Source: Azolla caroliniana (taxonomy: Eukaryota; Polypodiophyta). Taken from it: a stretch of 64,000 bases of DNA. Where the stretch lies: contig JBHGNT010000008.1 in the NCBI GenBank assembly GCA_043228905.1, positions 21,018,001 to 21,082,000 of the forward strand, read 5' to 3'. Of this stretch, positions 48,541 through 58,966 are shown in pieces (within the stretch, counting starts at the first letter, position 1; the number at the start of each line of letters is the position of its first letter). The notes beneath the pieces are model-generated. The model did no database searches, was not told the origin of the DNA, and was given only the letters and a program-made list of their open reading frames with translations. A program made the position numbers and the translations under genes.

Positions 48541-50935
48541 ATCAGGTTCCACACTCATCGCTAGTAAAAACAAGGACGAGCTTACCAAACTAAAGGAAAA
48601 TCTGAGTCAAACCTTCGATATAAAAAATCTGGAAAATGGAAAACACATCCTTGGAATGCGTATTACTCGGGATAGGAGTAATGGAAGTATTTATTTGTCT
48701 CAATCTAAGTATAAATGCAAAATACTCAAGAGGTTTAATATGGAGAGTGTAAAGTCTTTGAGCACTCCATTATCTATACATGTTAAATTAAACAAAGATG
48801 AATGGCCCAAATCTGATAATGAAAGGAGTTCATGAGAAAAATTTCTTACCAGTGTTATGTACGCTAAGAAAGTGACTTGGCCAGACAATGCATTTGTAGT
48901 GGGAGATGTGAGAAATGTTTTGTCAAACCTTGGTAAGAAACATTGGGAGTGTTCGGAATTTGGTCCCTCTAGATGGGATCCGGAGGTGACGGATCAGACG
49001 AGCCAAAGGAAGGAACCGGATTGGATGGATCCAGAGGATATTTGGAAACTGGATCGGATGGATCCGGTTGGTATGCGCCCAAAGATTAGTATATACATGT
49101 GCGTGCGTGCGTGCGTGCGTGCGTGCGTGTGTGTTTCGATGTGATTGTTTGAGGTCATATTTGTAAATAACCCCAATGTAATATAGGTATAAATATAACT
49201 AAGGCGATACTATTATGTTAGTTGGTTGTGAGTTGTTATTGTTGTAGAGAGAGACACACACACAAAAAAAAAAATTGTTTCTGTTGTAACGATGTTTGTT
49301 TACGTACCCGTATTTAACGTTTAAATATGTATAGTACCTCATAATTTGTATAGTACGTACTATAGCTCAATGTTGTTCAGTCAAATATCATGTACCTTTG
49401 TCCAATACGGTATTTAACATACATGTGAAAAAATAGGTATAATACATATATATAAAAAAATGTAAGGAAAACCCCAACAAAAAACAAGAGAAAAAAAAGA
49501 TTTTAGTGAAAAAGGAACCAAAAGAAGGAACAAAGAAGAATAGAATAGATTATGACGACGACGACAACGATGAAGAAGAAGAAGAAGAAGAAGAAGAAGA
49601 AGAAGAAGAAGAAGAAGAAGAAGAAGAGAGAAACCTATCCTGACATTCAGTGTGATAATCGTAGAAGATAGAATAAGACAAAGAAGAAGAAGAAGTAGAA
49701 AAGAGAAACCTATCCTCAGTGTGATAATCATAGACGATTCCTCAATCTATGAAGACATAATCGTAAATAATTACAATTTCAAGTAGAACATCGTGATATA
49801 CACTTACACTGATTTATAGAATAAGTGAATGTCAACATCCATATTACTACAAGTATTTTAGGATGTGAAATGTTCATATGTCTTATATGCATTTTAGGAT
49901 GTAGAGCTATATTGTACATCACAAAATTGTGTAAACATATATATTTTTTACAATATTACAGATATTTTTTATAAACATAAATAATTTCCAAATTCTAGAA
50001 GTATTTAATGTACTATACGTAAAATACATATAATAAGTATTCTACATATTTTATAAGTATTTAACATATTAAAAAACGTATTTAACATATTTTTAAATTG
50101 GGAAGTACCGCGTATTAATACATTATATACGTATGGTATCCGTACCGTATCTAACGTACCTAACAACCTTGGTTGTAACCGCCGGCTAGCGAGGGAAGAG
50201 CTGGAGGTCATTGCCTTCGAGTTTTCTATTGTAACCTTTCTCTATATAGTGGTATAGTTCGAAGTCTGTGGGCTCTCGTGGTTTTTCTCAATTAGGGTTT
50301 TCACGTTAATATTTTTTGTCGTCTTATTTCTATTTTCTGTTTCTTCCATTGTGTGATTGGGACTTGGTTGTGGCCAAGCACTATTTCTATCAGGGAGGCA
50401 ACGAAAATTATATTGAGATATTTGAGTGGCACCAAGAATATGTGTAAACTTATGTTTAGGTGGCAGAAATCTGTCCATTATTGGATATACAAACTCTGAC
50501 TATGCTAGTTCTTCTAACAGCAAAAAAATCCACTTCAAGTTATATTTTTCAATTTATGGGAGCTGCCATATCTTGGATATCTCGTCTCCAAGAGTGTACC
50601 GCTCTATCCTCTACAGAAGTGGCGCATGTTGCAGCTAGTGAAGCATGTAAGCAAGTTATATGATTGTCCAAACGAGTTTGTGACATGAGCATACCTCAAC
50701 TTGTACCCATACTATTTTGTGATAATCAAAGTGCCATTGCATTGGCAAAAAACCTAGGATACCATGCAAAGACCAAGCACATTGGAGTGCGATATCACTT
50801 CATCTGAAAATGCATAGTAGTTGTCTACGTCAATCTTGAGAAAGTTGTCCCTCAAGAAAATGTCGCAGATGAATTGACCAAAGCTCTACCACATGATGCA
50901 CTAAAGCAATGCTATCACTTGATGGGAATTACTTA
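48541..50935 (+). pseudogene. Ty1/copia element V, RT-RNase H end, split by an LTR insertion
   Basis: First part 48541-48949: the RT C-terminal region with GKHILGMRITRDRSNG and KILKRFNMESVKSL, then LSNLGKKHWE. The reading resumes at 50398 with KIILRYLSGTKNM, then RNase H: GYTNSDYASS, then AHVAASEACKQ, CDNQSAIALAKN and KHIGVRYHF, ending ADELTKALPHD...H-L-M-G-I-T stop at about 50935. Small frameshifts. Upstream domains and LTRs are absent. Confidence 0.82.
48945..50397. mobile_element. solo LTR with 5-bp target duplication
   Basis: The LTR is 48950-50392 (1443 bp), TGTTCGGAATTTGG...ATTTCTATCA, flanked by GGGAG (48945-48949 and 50393-50397). It contains a GTGC run (about 49105-49130), a GAA run (about 49572-49628) and a near repeat GAGAAACCTATCCT. 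No primer site, polypurine tract or ORF inside, which fits recombination between two LTRs. Confidence 0.85.
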
Positions 50936-51915
50936 GCTCTTTAGGTTACACACTTTTTTATGTATATTGTGTAACATATTCATCAAGTAGGATGTGTAGG
51001 TCTTGTGCATTCTTCCCATTAGTTTTGTTGATCCCTTGTTAGCCTTTAGCAGGAGATGGATAGATAGTCAGAATAGCCAAAAAAGGTAATTCTCACGATT
51101 TATCACTAGGTATATGAGTTAATAAAAGACGAGGGTTTTCTATACCCGTCAAAACATTTTTATGTCTCTCTTTTTTTGTGTTGTTTGTCTTCTCTATGTG
51201 GTTCACCCTTTTCTCTACAGAAAAACAACAAACAGTAGCTTGTTCATTTCCCCTTGCTCATACAACACTTCCATGGAGAAAAAATAGTTTGAATAAATGT
51301 GTCCTCTCACAAATGAGATTATGGTATTTTGAAAATTTCCCTAAACATCCAAGATACATCCCTTGGCCAAGGTGCACCAAACCAATGAGAGAAACAAAGT
51401 CTAGAATCAAGTAAGTGTTAGTACTAGAATTTGTAAATGACGAGAAATAGAGTCTAGAATAAAGTAGTAACACTAGAATTTAGAAATAGAGAGACAAAAT
51501 TTAGGATCTAGTATTAGAGAGAAACAGAGTTTTGAATATAGCATAACACTAGTGTTAAGAATTCGGGTGCAGAGAGAAACAATGTTTAGAACCTATTATT
51601 TTGCAAACAAAGATAATTCCTCATAGTGTTGTTCCTTCTCTACACTTCTTGCAAGTATCCCAAGTAACTCTTCATTTCTTGCTCTACCACCACAAACTTA
51701 CTTGCGAGATGCTCCAGCTAAAAAATGACTCGACACACTCTTGCTTGCTCATTGATTGCATGGTGCCAATAGCTCTTGGTAAGAATCTCAAGAAAAATAA
51801 AGAGATAAAGAAAACCAAATTTGGGACATTCGAGTTCAAATGGATTCATTCAACATTCTAAAAGCCATGTTGGGGCACCCATATTCTTTGTGAAGAAGAA
51901 ATATCGATTTCTATG
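50936..51915. other. intergenic DNA with a Ty3/gypsy RT sliver
   Basis: No gene recognised. 51480-51590 has imperfect AGAGAGAAACA...TAGAA repeats. At 51866-51906 the plus strand reads HVGAPIFFVKKK, the start of a gypsy RT, cut off by the copia LTR at 51916. Confidence 0.45.
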
Positions 51916-52654
51916 TGTTAGGAATATGGATCAGAATCGGGATGATTTGGACTACCAACTCAATCAAGACAAATTAAACAATAGATGAAACCACAAGACG
52001 AAAATGAGAGTGCACCAAAAAGTTTAACGTGGAAACCCCAAAATAGGGAAAAACCATGGGAACCGTAGGTTCCAAACAACTTCATTATATCTTTGAGTAC
52101 AACGGAATACGACCTCACTAAAGGGGTGTATCTACCTCAAGGCTATGGCCTTGGTTACAGTCTTCACCCAATCGGGTGAATAGAATAACAAGGATTACAA
52201 GCTGCGTACGAACTCTCTAGGTTTTGACTAGAGAAATGTCCTAGCCTCAAGGCAACAACCTTGGCTACAAGCTTCACCCGATTGGGTGGATACAACAATG
52301 ACCCAGATTATAATTCCTCACCCAACTGGGTGGATAGAAAACCAAAGAAAACAAACACTAGAAAAACATAAAACAAAGAAACCTGAAACAAGTAAACAGG
52401 ACATGTGTTGTTCAATCGTGGTTCTTCGATAGCACGAATAGCCCTTCATAGGTCTCTGTATCTGTGACAGTAGTTCACTCTTCCTCTTGCTCGCTCTTTT
52501 GTTTTCTATTTCTCTCTCTCAGAAAATCAGATATCACTCTATTTTCCCCCTTCTCCTTTTTTTTATTTTTCTCCTTGTGGTCCAACGTCTAGATACCTGT
52601 GTTCACACTCACACACACAAAAAGACTCCCCAAAAAACATACAAAAAAGAAAAA

Positions 52655-52700
<46 letters not shown>

Positions 52701-52795
52701 ACTAATTATAACTTTTCTTATAATTTGCCTTAAGCCTATTCGGCGTTCAGTTGACTCAATGTTGTGGGCTCCACTTGAGTGGACAAGCCCCAACA
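51916..52795 (-). repeat. 3' LTR of copia VI
   Basis: 880 bp, TGTTAGGAATATGG...GCCCCAACA on the plus strand. AT microsatellite at about 52657-52697. It has about 40 bases near 52728-52776 that the other LTR lacks. Confidence 0.88.
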
Positions 52796-52810
52796 ATTCT
52801 CCCCCACCGT
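52796..52810 (-). promoter_or_regulatory. polypurine tract of copia VI
   Basis: Minus strand GGTGGGGGAGAATT lies directly before the 3' LTR. Confidence 0.65.
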
Positions 52811-55800
52811 CTCAAGTGGAGGTCACAAACAAGTTTGCCTTTTGTTTGCAAACTTCACGCTTCTCCCTTGACAAACTTTTAGTCATCATGTCAGAACCAT
52901 TCTCATTGGTATGTATCTTTACAATGTGCATTTTCTTTTCTTCAAACGCATCTCTAATCCAATGGTATCTAACATCAATGTGCTTTGACTTAAAGTGAAA
53001 GAAAGAATTCTTGCTTAAGTGGATAGCACTTAAATTGGCTATCACAATACAAAATGTACCTTTCTTGGGTCAGCCCCAACTGTTGTAGGAATTTCTTTAG
53101 CCATAACAATTCCTTACTAGCTTTTGTGGCAACAATATACTCGACCTCCGTTGTGGATAATGCCACACATTTTTGCAATCTTGATTGCCAAGACACTGCT
53201 CCCCCTACAAAGATCATTAGGTCACCAGATGTAGACTTTCTGGAGTCAACATCACCAGCCATATCGGCATCTATATATCCATCTAATATATTTTGGTTCT
53301 CACCAAATTTTAGACATACTCTTGAGGTACACCTTAGATTTCACTGTATCCCAATGATCTTTTCCAGGGTTCGAGAGAAAACGGCTCACTACACCAACTG
53401 CGTGAGCAATGTCCGGCCTCGTGGATACCATAGCATACATTAAACTACCGACTGCAGAGGCATATGGTATTTGTTTCATTCATTCTTGCTCTTCATCACT
53501 CGTAGGGCATGGAGTTGTGCTAACTTTAAAGTGGCCCGCAAGTGGAGTGTTGACCAGCTTACTCTTAGCCATGTTGAATCTCTCAAGTACCTTCTCAATG
53601 TACTTTTCTTGAGACAAGCAAAGTATTTCGCTTGCCCTGTCCCTGATTATCTTCATCCCAAGCATTTGTTGGGCTGGTCCCAAGTCTTTTATGGCAAAAG
53701 ATTTGCTGAGTTCCTTTTTCAGCTTCTCAGTCTTGTTGGTGTCTTGACCAATGATCAACATATCATCAACATACAAGAGCAAAATGACATAATCCCCAAC
53801 TGGGAATTTCTTAACAAACACACAATGGTCTGTGTTTGTTCTATTATACCCATGGTTCAACACAAAGGAGTCAAACTTTCTGTACCAAAGTCTAGGATCT
53901 TGTTTTAGGCCATACAAGCTCTTCTTTAATTTGCATACCAGGTTTTCCTTACCTTTAACTCCAAACCCTTCGGGTTGATCCATTTAAATCTCTTCTTCCA
54001 AATCGCCATAGAGGAAGGTGGTTTTTAAATCGAGTTGCTCGATTTCTAGATCGAGACTAGCTGCGATCCCAAGTACAACTCTGATCAAGGACATCTTCAC
54101 CACTGGTGAGAAAATCTTCACGAAATCAATTACCTTTTTCTGGTTGAACCCCTTCACAACCAATCCTGCCTTGTATCTTGGTTGTGAACAATGTTCCCTC
54201 AATCTTGAGCCTGTAAACCCATTTGTTTTTCAGCGCTCTCTTGCCCTTAGGTAGCTTTACAAGATCATAAGTGTGTTTTTTTTGCAAAGACTTCATCTCA
54301 TTATTCATGTCTTCAAGCCATTCCTCCTTATGGTCATTTGCCATAGCTTCTCTAAAGCTTTCTAGCTCTCCTCCATCTGAAAGCATCACATATTCATGTG
54401 GGCTGTATCTAGTAGAAGGTCTTCTTTGTCTCATAGACCTTCTAACCTCTTCCTCTTCCGGAGGAGCTGTTGAAAGGTCACCTAGAGTATGATGGTCATG
54501 ATTCTGGCCATCATCATCAGTCGTATCATCATACTCCTCGGTATCTCCCCCATGACCTTGTATGTCTGGGGCAGGCATTGGGTGTTCGATGAATGAAAAA
54601 TCAGGTCTAAGATCCGGCATTTCATTCGGCTCTGGACCTTGTAAGGTCTGATCCTCAAGGAATACCACAACCCTACTTCTAATGACCTTCTTCTCTACTG
54701 GGTCATGAAGTCTATAACCGAATTCCTCATGGCCGTATCCCAAGAATATGCATGGTTTGCATTTGTCATCAAGCTTGGATCTTTCATCTTTTGCGATGTG
54801 AACGTAGGCCCTACAGCCAAACACTCTCAAGTGTTTGTATGACACATCTTTACCTGTCCAAACCCTCTCGGGAACATCGCCATCCAAGGGGGCTGACGGA
54901 GACAGGTTTATGAGGTTAATTGCAGTCCTCATTCCTTCACCCCAAAACGATTTAGGCAATTTTGAGTGGGATAACATACATCTTATCCGCTCACAAATTG
55001 TCCTATTCATCCTCTCAGTCACACCATTGTGTTGAGGTGTTTTTGGGACACTTCTCTCTAGTCTAATACCATGCTCACGACAATATTCCTTAAATCGTCC
55101 CGAATATTCACCGTCGTTATCGGCACAGATACATTTAAGCTTTCTTCTAGTTTCTCTTTCCACACTTACATGAAAGTTCCTAAAGATTTCAAACATTTGA
55201 TCTTTAGTCTTTAATGCAAAGCACCACAACTTCCTCGAGAAGTCATCGATAAATGTGGCAAAGTACAATGTTCCCCCAAGAGTTCTTTCTTTCATATAGC
55301 ACAAGTTCGTGTGCACTAATTCCAATGGCTGAATTTTCTTTTGGGGGGCAGATGCTGAAAGGCAACTCTGTGTTGTTTGCCGGCCAAGCAATCAACATAA
55401 GTTTCCAAATGCATACCTTTTATGTCCGACAAGATGTTCTTCCTTGCTAGAACATCGAGTCCCATTTGACTCATGTGCCCAAGTCTCTTATGTCATAGCT
55501 CAATCAAGGCCTCCTTTTTGGCTACATTTACCTCTCCCTCGAACACCACAACATGAAGTACATAGAGGGAATTCTGTTTTAGACATTTTTCTATTACTAG
55601 TGAGCCTTTGATGAGCTTCCATTTTCCTTCACCAAAGGAATTTGTGTAACCCTCATCATCAAGCTTACCGGCTGAAATAATATTCAACCGAATGTCTGGT
55701 ACATGCCTAACATCTTTTAATACTAATTTGCAACCCATGTCCGTGGTCAGAATTATATTTCATATGCTAACAACCTCAGTCATGTCATGGTTAGCCATTT

Positions 55801-55905
55801 TAACTTTACCAAAGTCGCCATTGGCATATGACGAGAACATTTCCCGATATGGGGTAATGTGGTACGAGGCTCCCGAATCGATAATCCAATCGGTTTCTTG
55901 GGATG
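52811..55905 (-). pseudogene. pol of copia VI (protease, integrase, RT, RNase H)
   Basis: Minus strand, in order. Protease WIIDSGASYHITP (about 55880). GAG-pre-integrase KRLGHMSQMGL. Integrase from about 55330: FIDDFSRKLW, CADNDGEY (usual T-D-N-G-G), QHNGVTERMNRT. An acidic linker leads to RT: WLEDMNNEMKSL, LDLKTTFLYGDLEEEI, and the catalytic YVDDMLIIG at about 53770. RNase H: RKSTSGDLMIFVGGA, LSTTEVEYIVATKA, then SAIHLSKN and KHIDVRYHWI. A long block of 421 codons (55391-54126) is open. Frameshifts near 54200, 53460 and 53040, a stop at 53984, and a decayed stretch near 55400. All active-site classes are recognisable but the protein cannot be made whole. Confidence 0.88.
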
Positions 55906-56626
55906 CTAAACTGACACAAGCATCATCACACGCGATGATGATATCACCATCACATGCGGCTGTCGTGGAATCATTTTTCTTGTTGTCAATAGTTCCACTA
56001 TTTTGGTCCCTCTTTTTCTTCCTAGTATCTCTTTCATAGTGGTTTGGACCACCACAATAATGACACGTGAAGTCTTTCTTAGAGTCATTCCTATTTTTAG
56101 ATTTAGACCTCCCCTTAGAATTTCTGTGATTTTGTGGAACCCTAGCATGGTTTCTTCCTCTAGAGGAGTTGTTTTCTATGACTAAGGCTTTATGGTCAAA
56201 GTTGGACTCATGCTCCTTTCATCATGCTTCTTCATATAGAAGATTCAACTTAAGCATGTCCAATGTTAGGTCCTTTTGTTGCGTTGCGGTCCCAAGCGTC
56301 ACAAGGGTTTCCCAACTATCTGGGAGAGAGCCTAACAATAACAAGGTCAACACCTCATTTAGTAGAGGTATATCTAGAGAGACAATTTGACTTATAAGTC
56401 CTTGAAACGTATTAAGATGCTCTGTCATACTAGAGCCATCTTGATACCTAAGTCTTACAAGTTTCCTAAACATGGAGACTCTATTCAAAGCATTTTTTGT
56501 CTTAAACATACTCTCAATTTTTCTCCATAACTCGTTCGCTTTGGTTTCATCACAGAAATTGCTATAAAGATTCATGTCTATGAAACATCGGATGTATGCA
56601 AATGTTTTTAGATGCATGGCATCCTA
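55906..56626 (-). pseudogene. gag of copia VI, main part
   Basis: Copia-type gag: ANELWRKIESMFKTKN, then FRKLVRLRYQDGSSM, HLNTFQGLISQI and LLLGSLPDSWETL. The CCHC knuckle at about 56065-56025 reads CHYCGGPNHYERDT, with the last Cys replaced by Thr. The N-terminal part is on the far side of the nested element (62391-62247, MDESLGIMIKLTRSNYPIW). The junction is the target-site copy GTTTA. Confidence 0.82.
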
Positions 56627-56814
56627 GTTTATGTCATGATATGACAAGACTCGAACCCATAACCTTATGCTACATGGGTCGAGCTCTTACCATTAGATTA
56701 TGAATTGTAATTTGTAGGATATTATTTTCGTTTATACTTTATCATAGAAAATTGATGTATATTCCAGATCTCTCTGGAACATTCTAGAAGCTTGAGGATT
56801 ATTCCTAAAAACAC

Positions 56815-56821
56815 TATAAAA
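56815..56821 (+). promoter_or_regulatory. TATA box of the chromovirus LTR
   Basis: TATAAAA in the context CACTATAAAAGGAGG. Initiation is expected about 30 bases downstream, close to 56848. Confidence 0.7.
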
Positions 56822-56847
56822 GGAGGCACAAGGCATTCTTTTGAACC

Positions 56848-56859
56848 AAATTGGTTCAA
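56848..56859 (+). promoter_or_regulatory. putative self-primer at the RNA 5' end
   Basis: AAATTGGTTCAA starts 33 bases after the first T of the TATA box. It is the exact 12-base complement of 57077-57088 and is part of a local inverted repeat TTGAACCAA/TTGGTTCAA. It is conserved in the 3' LTR at 62013-62024. Confidence 0.6.
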
Positions 56860-57076
56860 CGCTAGTCTTAAGCCTCTTAGCCACTTTGTACTTATCTTTC
56901 ACATAATATATTGGTTGTTGTCATCATCTTTCTCTCTCTCATTCTCGCTATCTCTTTCTCTCTCCTCTTCTCACTTCCTCTCTCGGGAATCTTATGCAGT
57001 CCTGTCCTCTTAGTACTAATAGTACTTCTCTTCTCTAGTACTAATTCTCTCTCTGTTTAGTACTATTCCTGACAGT

Positions 57077-57088
57077 TTGAACCAATTT
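57077..57088 (+). promoter_or_regulatory. putative self-priming primer binding site
   Basis: TTGAACCAATTT, two bases after the 5' LTR, where a primer site must lie. It matches no tRNA 3' end I know (no TGG start) but pairs perfectly with 56848-56859. Confidence 0.6.
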
Positions 57089-57146
57089 TTGTTTCTCTCT
57101 GTTTAGTACTAATTCTCTAGTACTAATTCTCTCTCTGTTTAGTACT

Positions 57147-58307
57147 ATGGTTATTGTTAGCGCCCAAGAATATCAATCCATTTTCTCTGAGCTATAGTGT
57201 CTAAAAGAAAAGTTTGTTGCCCTAGAACAAGAAAACCAACGGTTGATAGGGGATCTGCAACAAATCGCTCTAGAAAAACAACAAACGCAACAACAACATG
57301 GGGAGTTAGCGTTACGGGTACAACAACTCGAACTAGCATTGCAACAACAAGGATCAAGTCCCCAAGGATTTCATAAAGAGCCCAAGATTGAACTTCCTGT
57401 GAAATTTGATGGAACGCGATCGCAATTCCAGGGATTCCTTAATCAGGTACGCTTAGTCATCCAGATGCATCCTTCTCGATATCCCACTGATGCATCTCGA
57501 GTCGGCCTAATAGGCACGTTACTTAGCGGCTCAGCCTTCGCATGGTTCTCTCCGCTTCTAGAAAAACAATCTGCCCTTGCTTAATAACTTTGAAGATTGT
57601 ATTGGTGAGTTTAAAGCCTGCTTTGGAGATACCGACAACATCAGGAGGTGATCAACAAGATCCGAAGATTGCATCAAGGCGATCGTCTAGCCTCTGCCTA
57701 CGCGGCGGATTTCCGTCTACTCGCCTCAGATATCCCTTGGGATGATCAGGCCTTCATGGAGCAGTTTTGCTACGGCTTGCGCAACGATGTCAAAGACTTG
57801 CTTTTAACCTTCCCCGAAGAACCAAAGTCTCTTACGGAGGCAATAAGTCGAGCCGTCCGATGCGACAACCACCTTTTCGAACGGCGTTCGGAACATCAGT
57901 TACAAATACCATGGTCTTGGCCGGAACCCACATACGCCTCAGTCACGGCTAAACCGTTCGCACGCGATGTACCTCAAGCCAATATTCCGACACTGATGGA
58001 GATCGACACCATGCATCGACGCGACCCATTATCGGAAGAAGAAAAGCAACGACGACGTGCCAATCGATTATGTCTTTATTGCGGTGGACCAGGGCATATC
58101 GCCATCAATTGTCCCCATAGGCCAAGAAGACAGGTAAATCAAATTGTTGCCTGTACTAAACCCGAGTCAATTCTTCCCTTCGGAGTGTCTGATAGTATTA
58201 ATAGTACTAATAGAGTGTCAGATCATAGTATTCATAGTACTAATAGCCCAAGTATCTCAAACAAATTTGAAATCCTTAGTCAATTAGATGAAGAGTTAAA
58301 CGATTGA
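57147..58307 (+). pseudogene. gag of the chromovirus
   Basis: The ATG at 57147 opens a frame with a TAG at codon 17. An N-terminal Gln-rich coiled coil (LEQENQRLIGDLQQ...) is followed by the capsid-like FDGTRSQFQGFLNQVRL, GLIGTLLSGSAFAWFSPLLE and ASAYAADFRLLASDIPWDD. The frame shifts near 57583 and again near 57645. CCHC knuckle CLYCGGPGHIAINC at about 58069-58110. The layout (leading coiled coil, A-W-x-x-P capsid motif, single knuckle) recalls sushi/PEG10-type gag and not the gag of the common plant chromoviruses, by impression only. Confidence 0.82.
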
Positions 58308-58966
58308 GTCCAGCCAAAATAGGAGCCATTTGGTTGGACAACAGCCCTAGATCTGTACAGCCCATTAGTGGTTCCATTCCGTCCAAGCAAGTTAGCAATG
58401 TGTTCCTAGCCCAAGTCATTGTTAGTACTAAAAGTACTCCCCCAGTACCCGTCCTAGCACTTTTAGATTCCGGAGCTAATTCCCGTTTCATGGATCGAAA
58501 TTTTGCCCAAGCTTCTCAGATATCCTTAAGAAAACTTCCTTGTCCCGCATCTGTAGTAGTCATTGATGGTCGTCCCATTGCTTCCGGGAATATTGTAGAA
58601 GAATCAGAACCCATTCAAGTTGTCCTAGGTAGTTTTATGTGTGTAGTATCATTTAATATAATTAGTAGTCCAAAGCATCCCATTGTTCTAGGATTACCTT
58701 GGTTTGAATTACATAATCTAGCCATAGATTGGAGAACAAGAGAAGTCCAATATCGACCACCCCAAGAATCTACTCACCGAGTTTCGACCATTTCACTCCA
58801 TCAATTACGCGAAGAAGGACACAAGGAGGCACTGTTCCTATTTGCAATATCAGTACATCCTTCCAATACTATTAAGAAGGACTCCTCATTGATTGTCCCA
58901 TTGATTTACATCCAAGAACCGAGCCACCATGGGGATCAAGTTACAACTTGTCACCCACCGAGTTAG
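58304..58966 (+). pseudogene. aspartic protease region of the chromovirus
   Basis: Open for 220 codons, overlapping the gag end by one codon. The active site is LALLDSGANSRFMDR, then PIVLGLPWFELHN, the second conserved retropepsin block. A frame change leads into RT near 58950. Confidence 0.82.

Larger units (their letters stand above)
56632..57074 (+). repeat. 5' LTR of the chromovirus
   Basis: 443 bp, TGTCATGATATGAC...CCTGACA. Minus-strand tRNA-like boxes lie at its start: GGGTTCGAGTC (56648-56658) and TAATGGTAAGAGCTC (56681-56695). TATA box at 56815; CT-rich 3' third with four AGTACT palindromes. Confidence 0.92.

Noticed and set aside
56636-56700. A functional tRNA gene in the LTR
   Set aside because: A- and B-box-like motifs are present, but I could not pair a full acceptor stem or identify a clean anticodon arm; reported only as tRNA-like.
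57157-57357. Minus-strand 66-codon ORF
   Set aside because: Antisense to the gag coiled-coil region.
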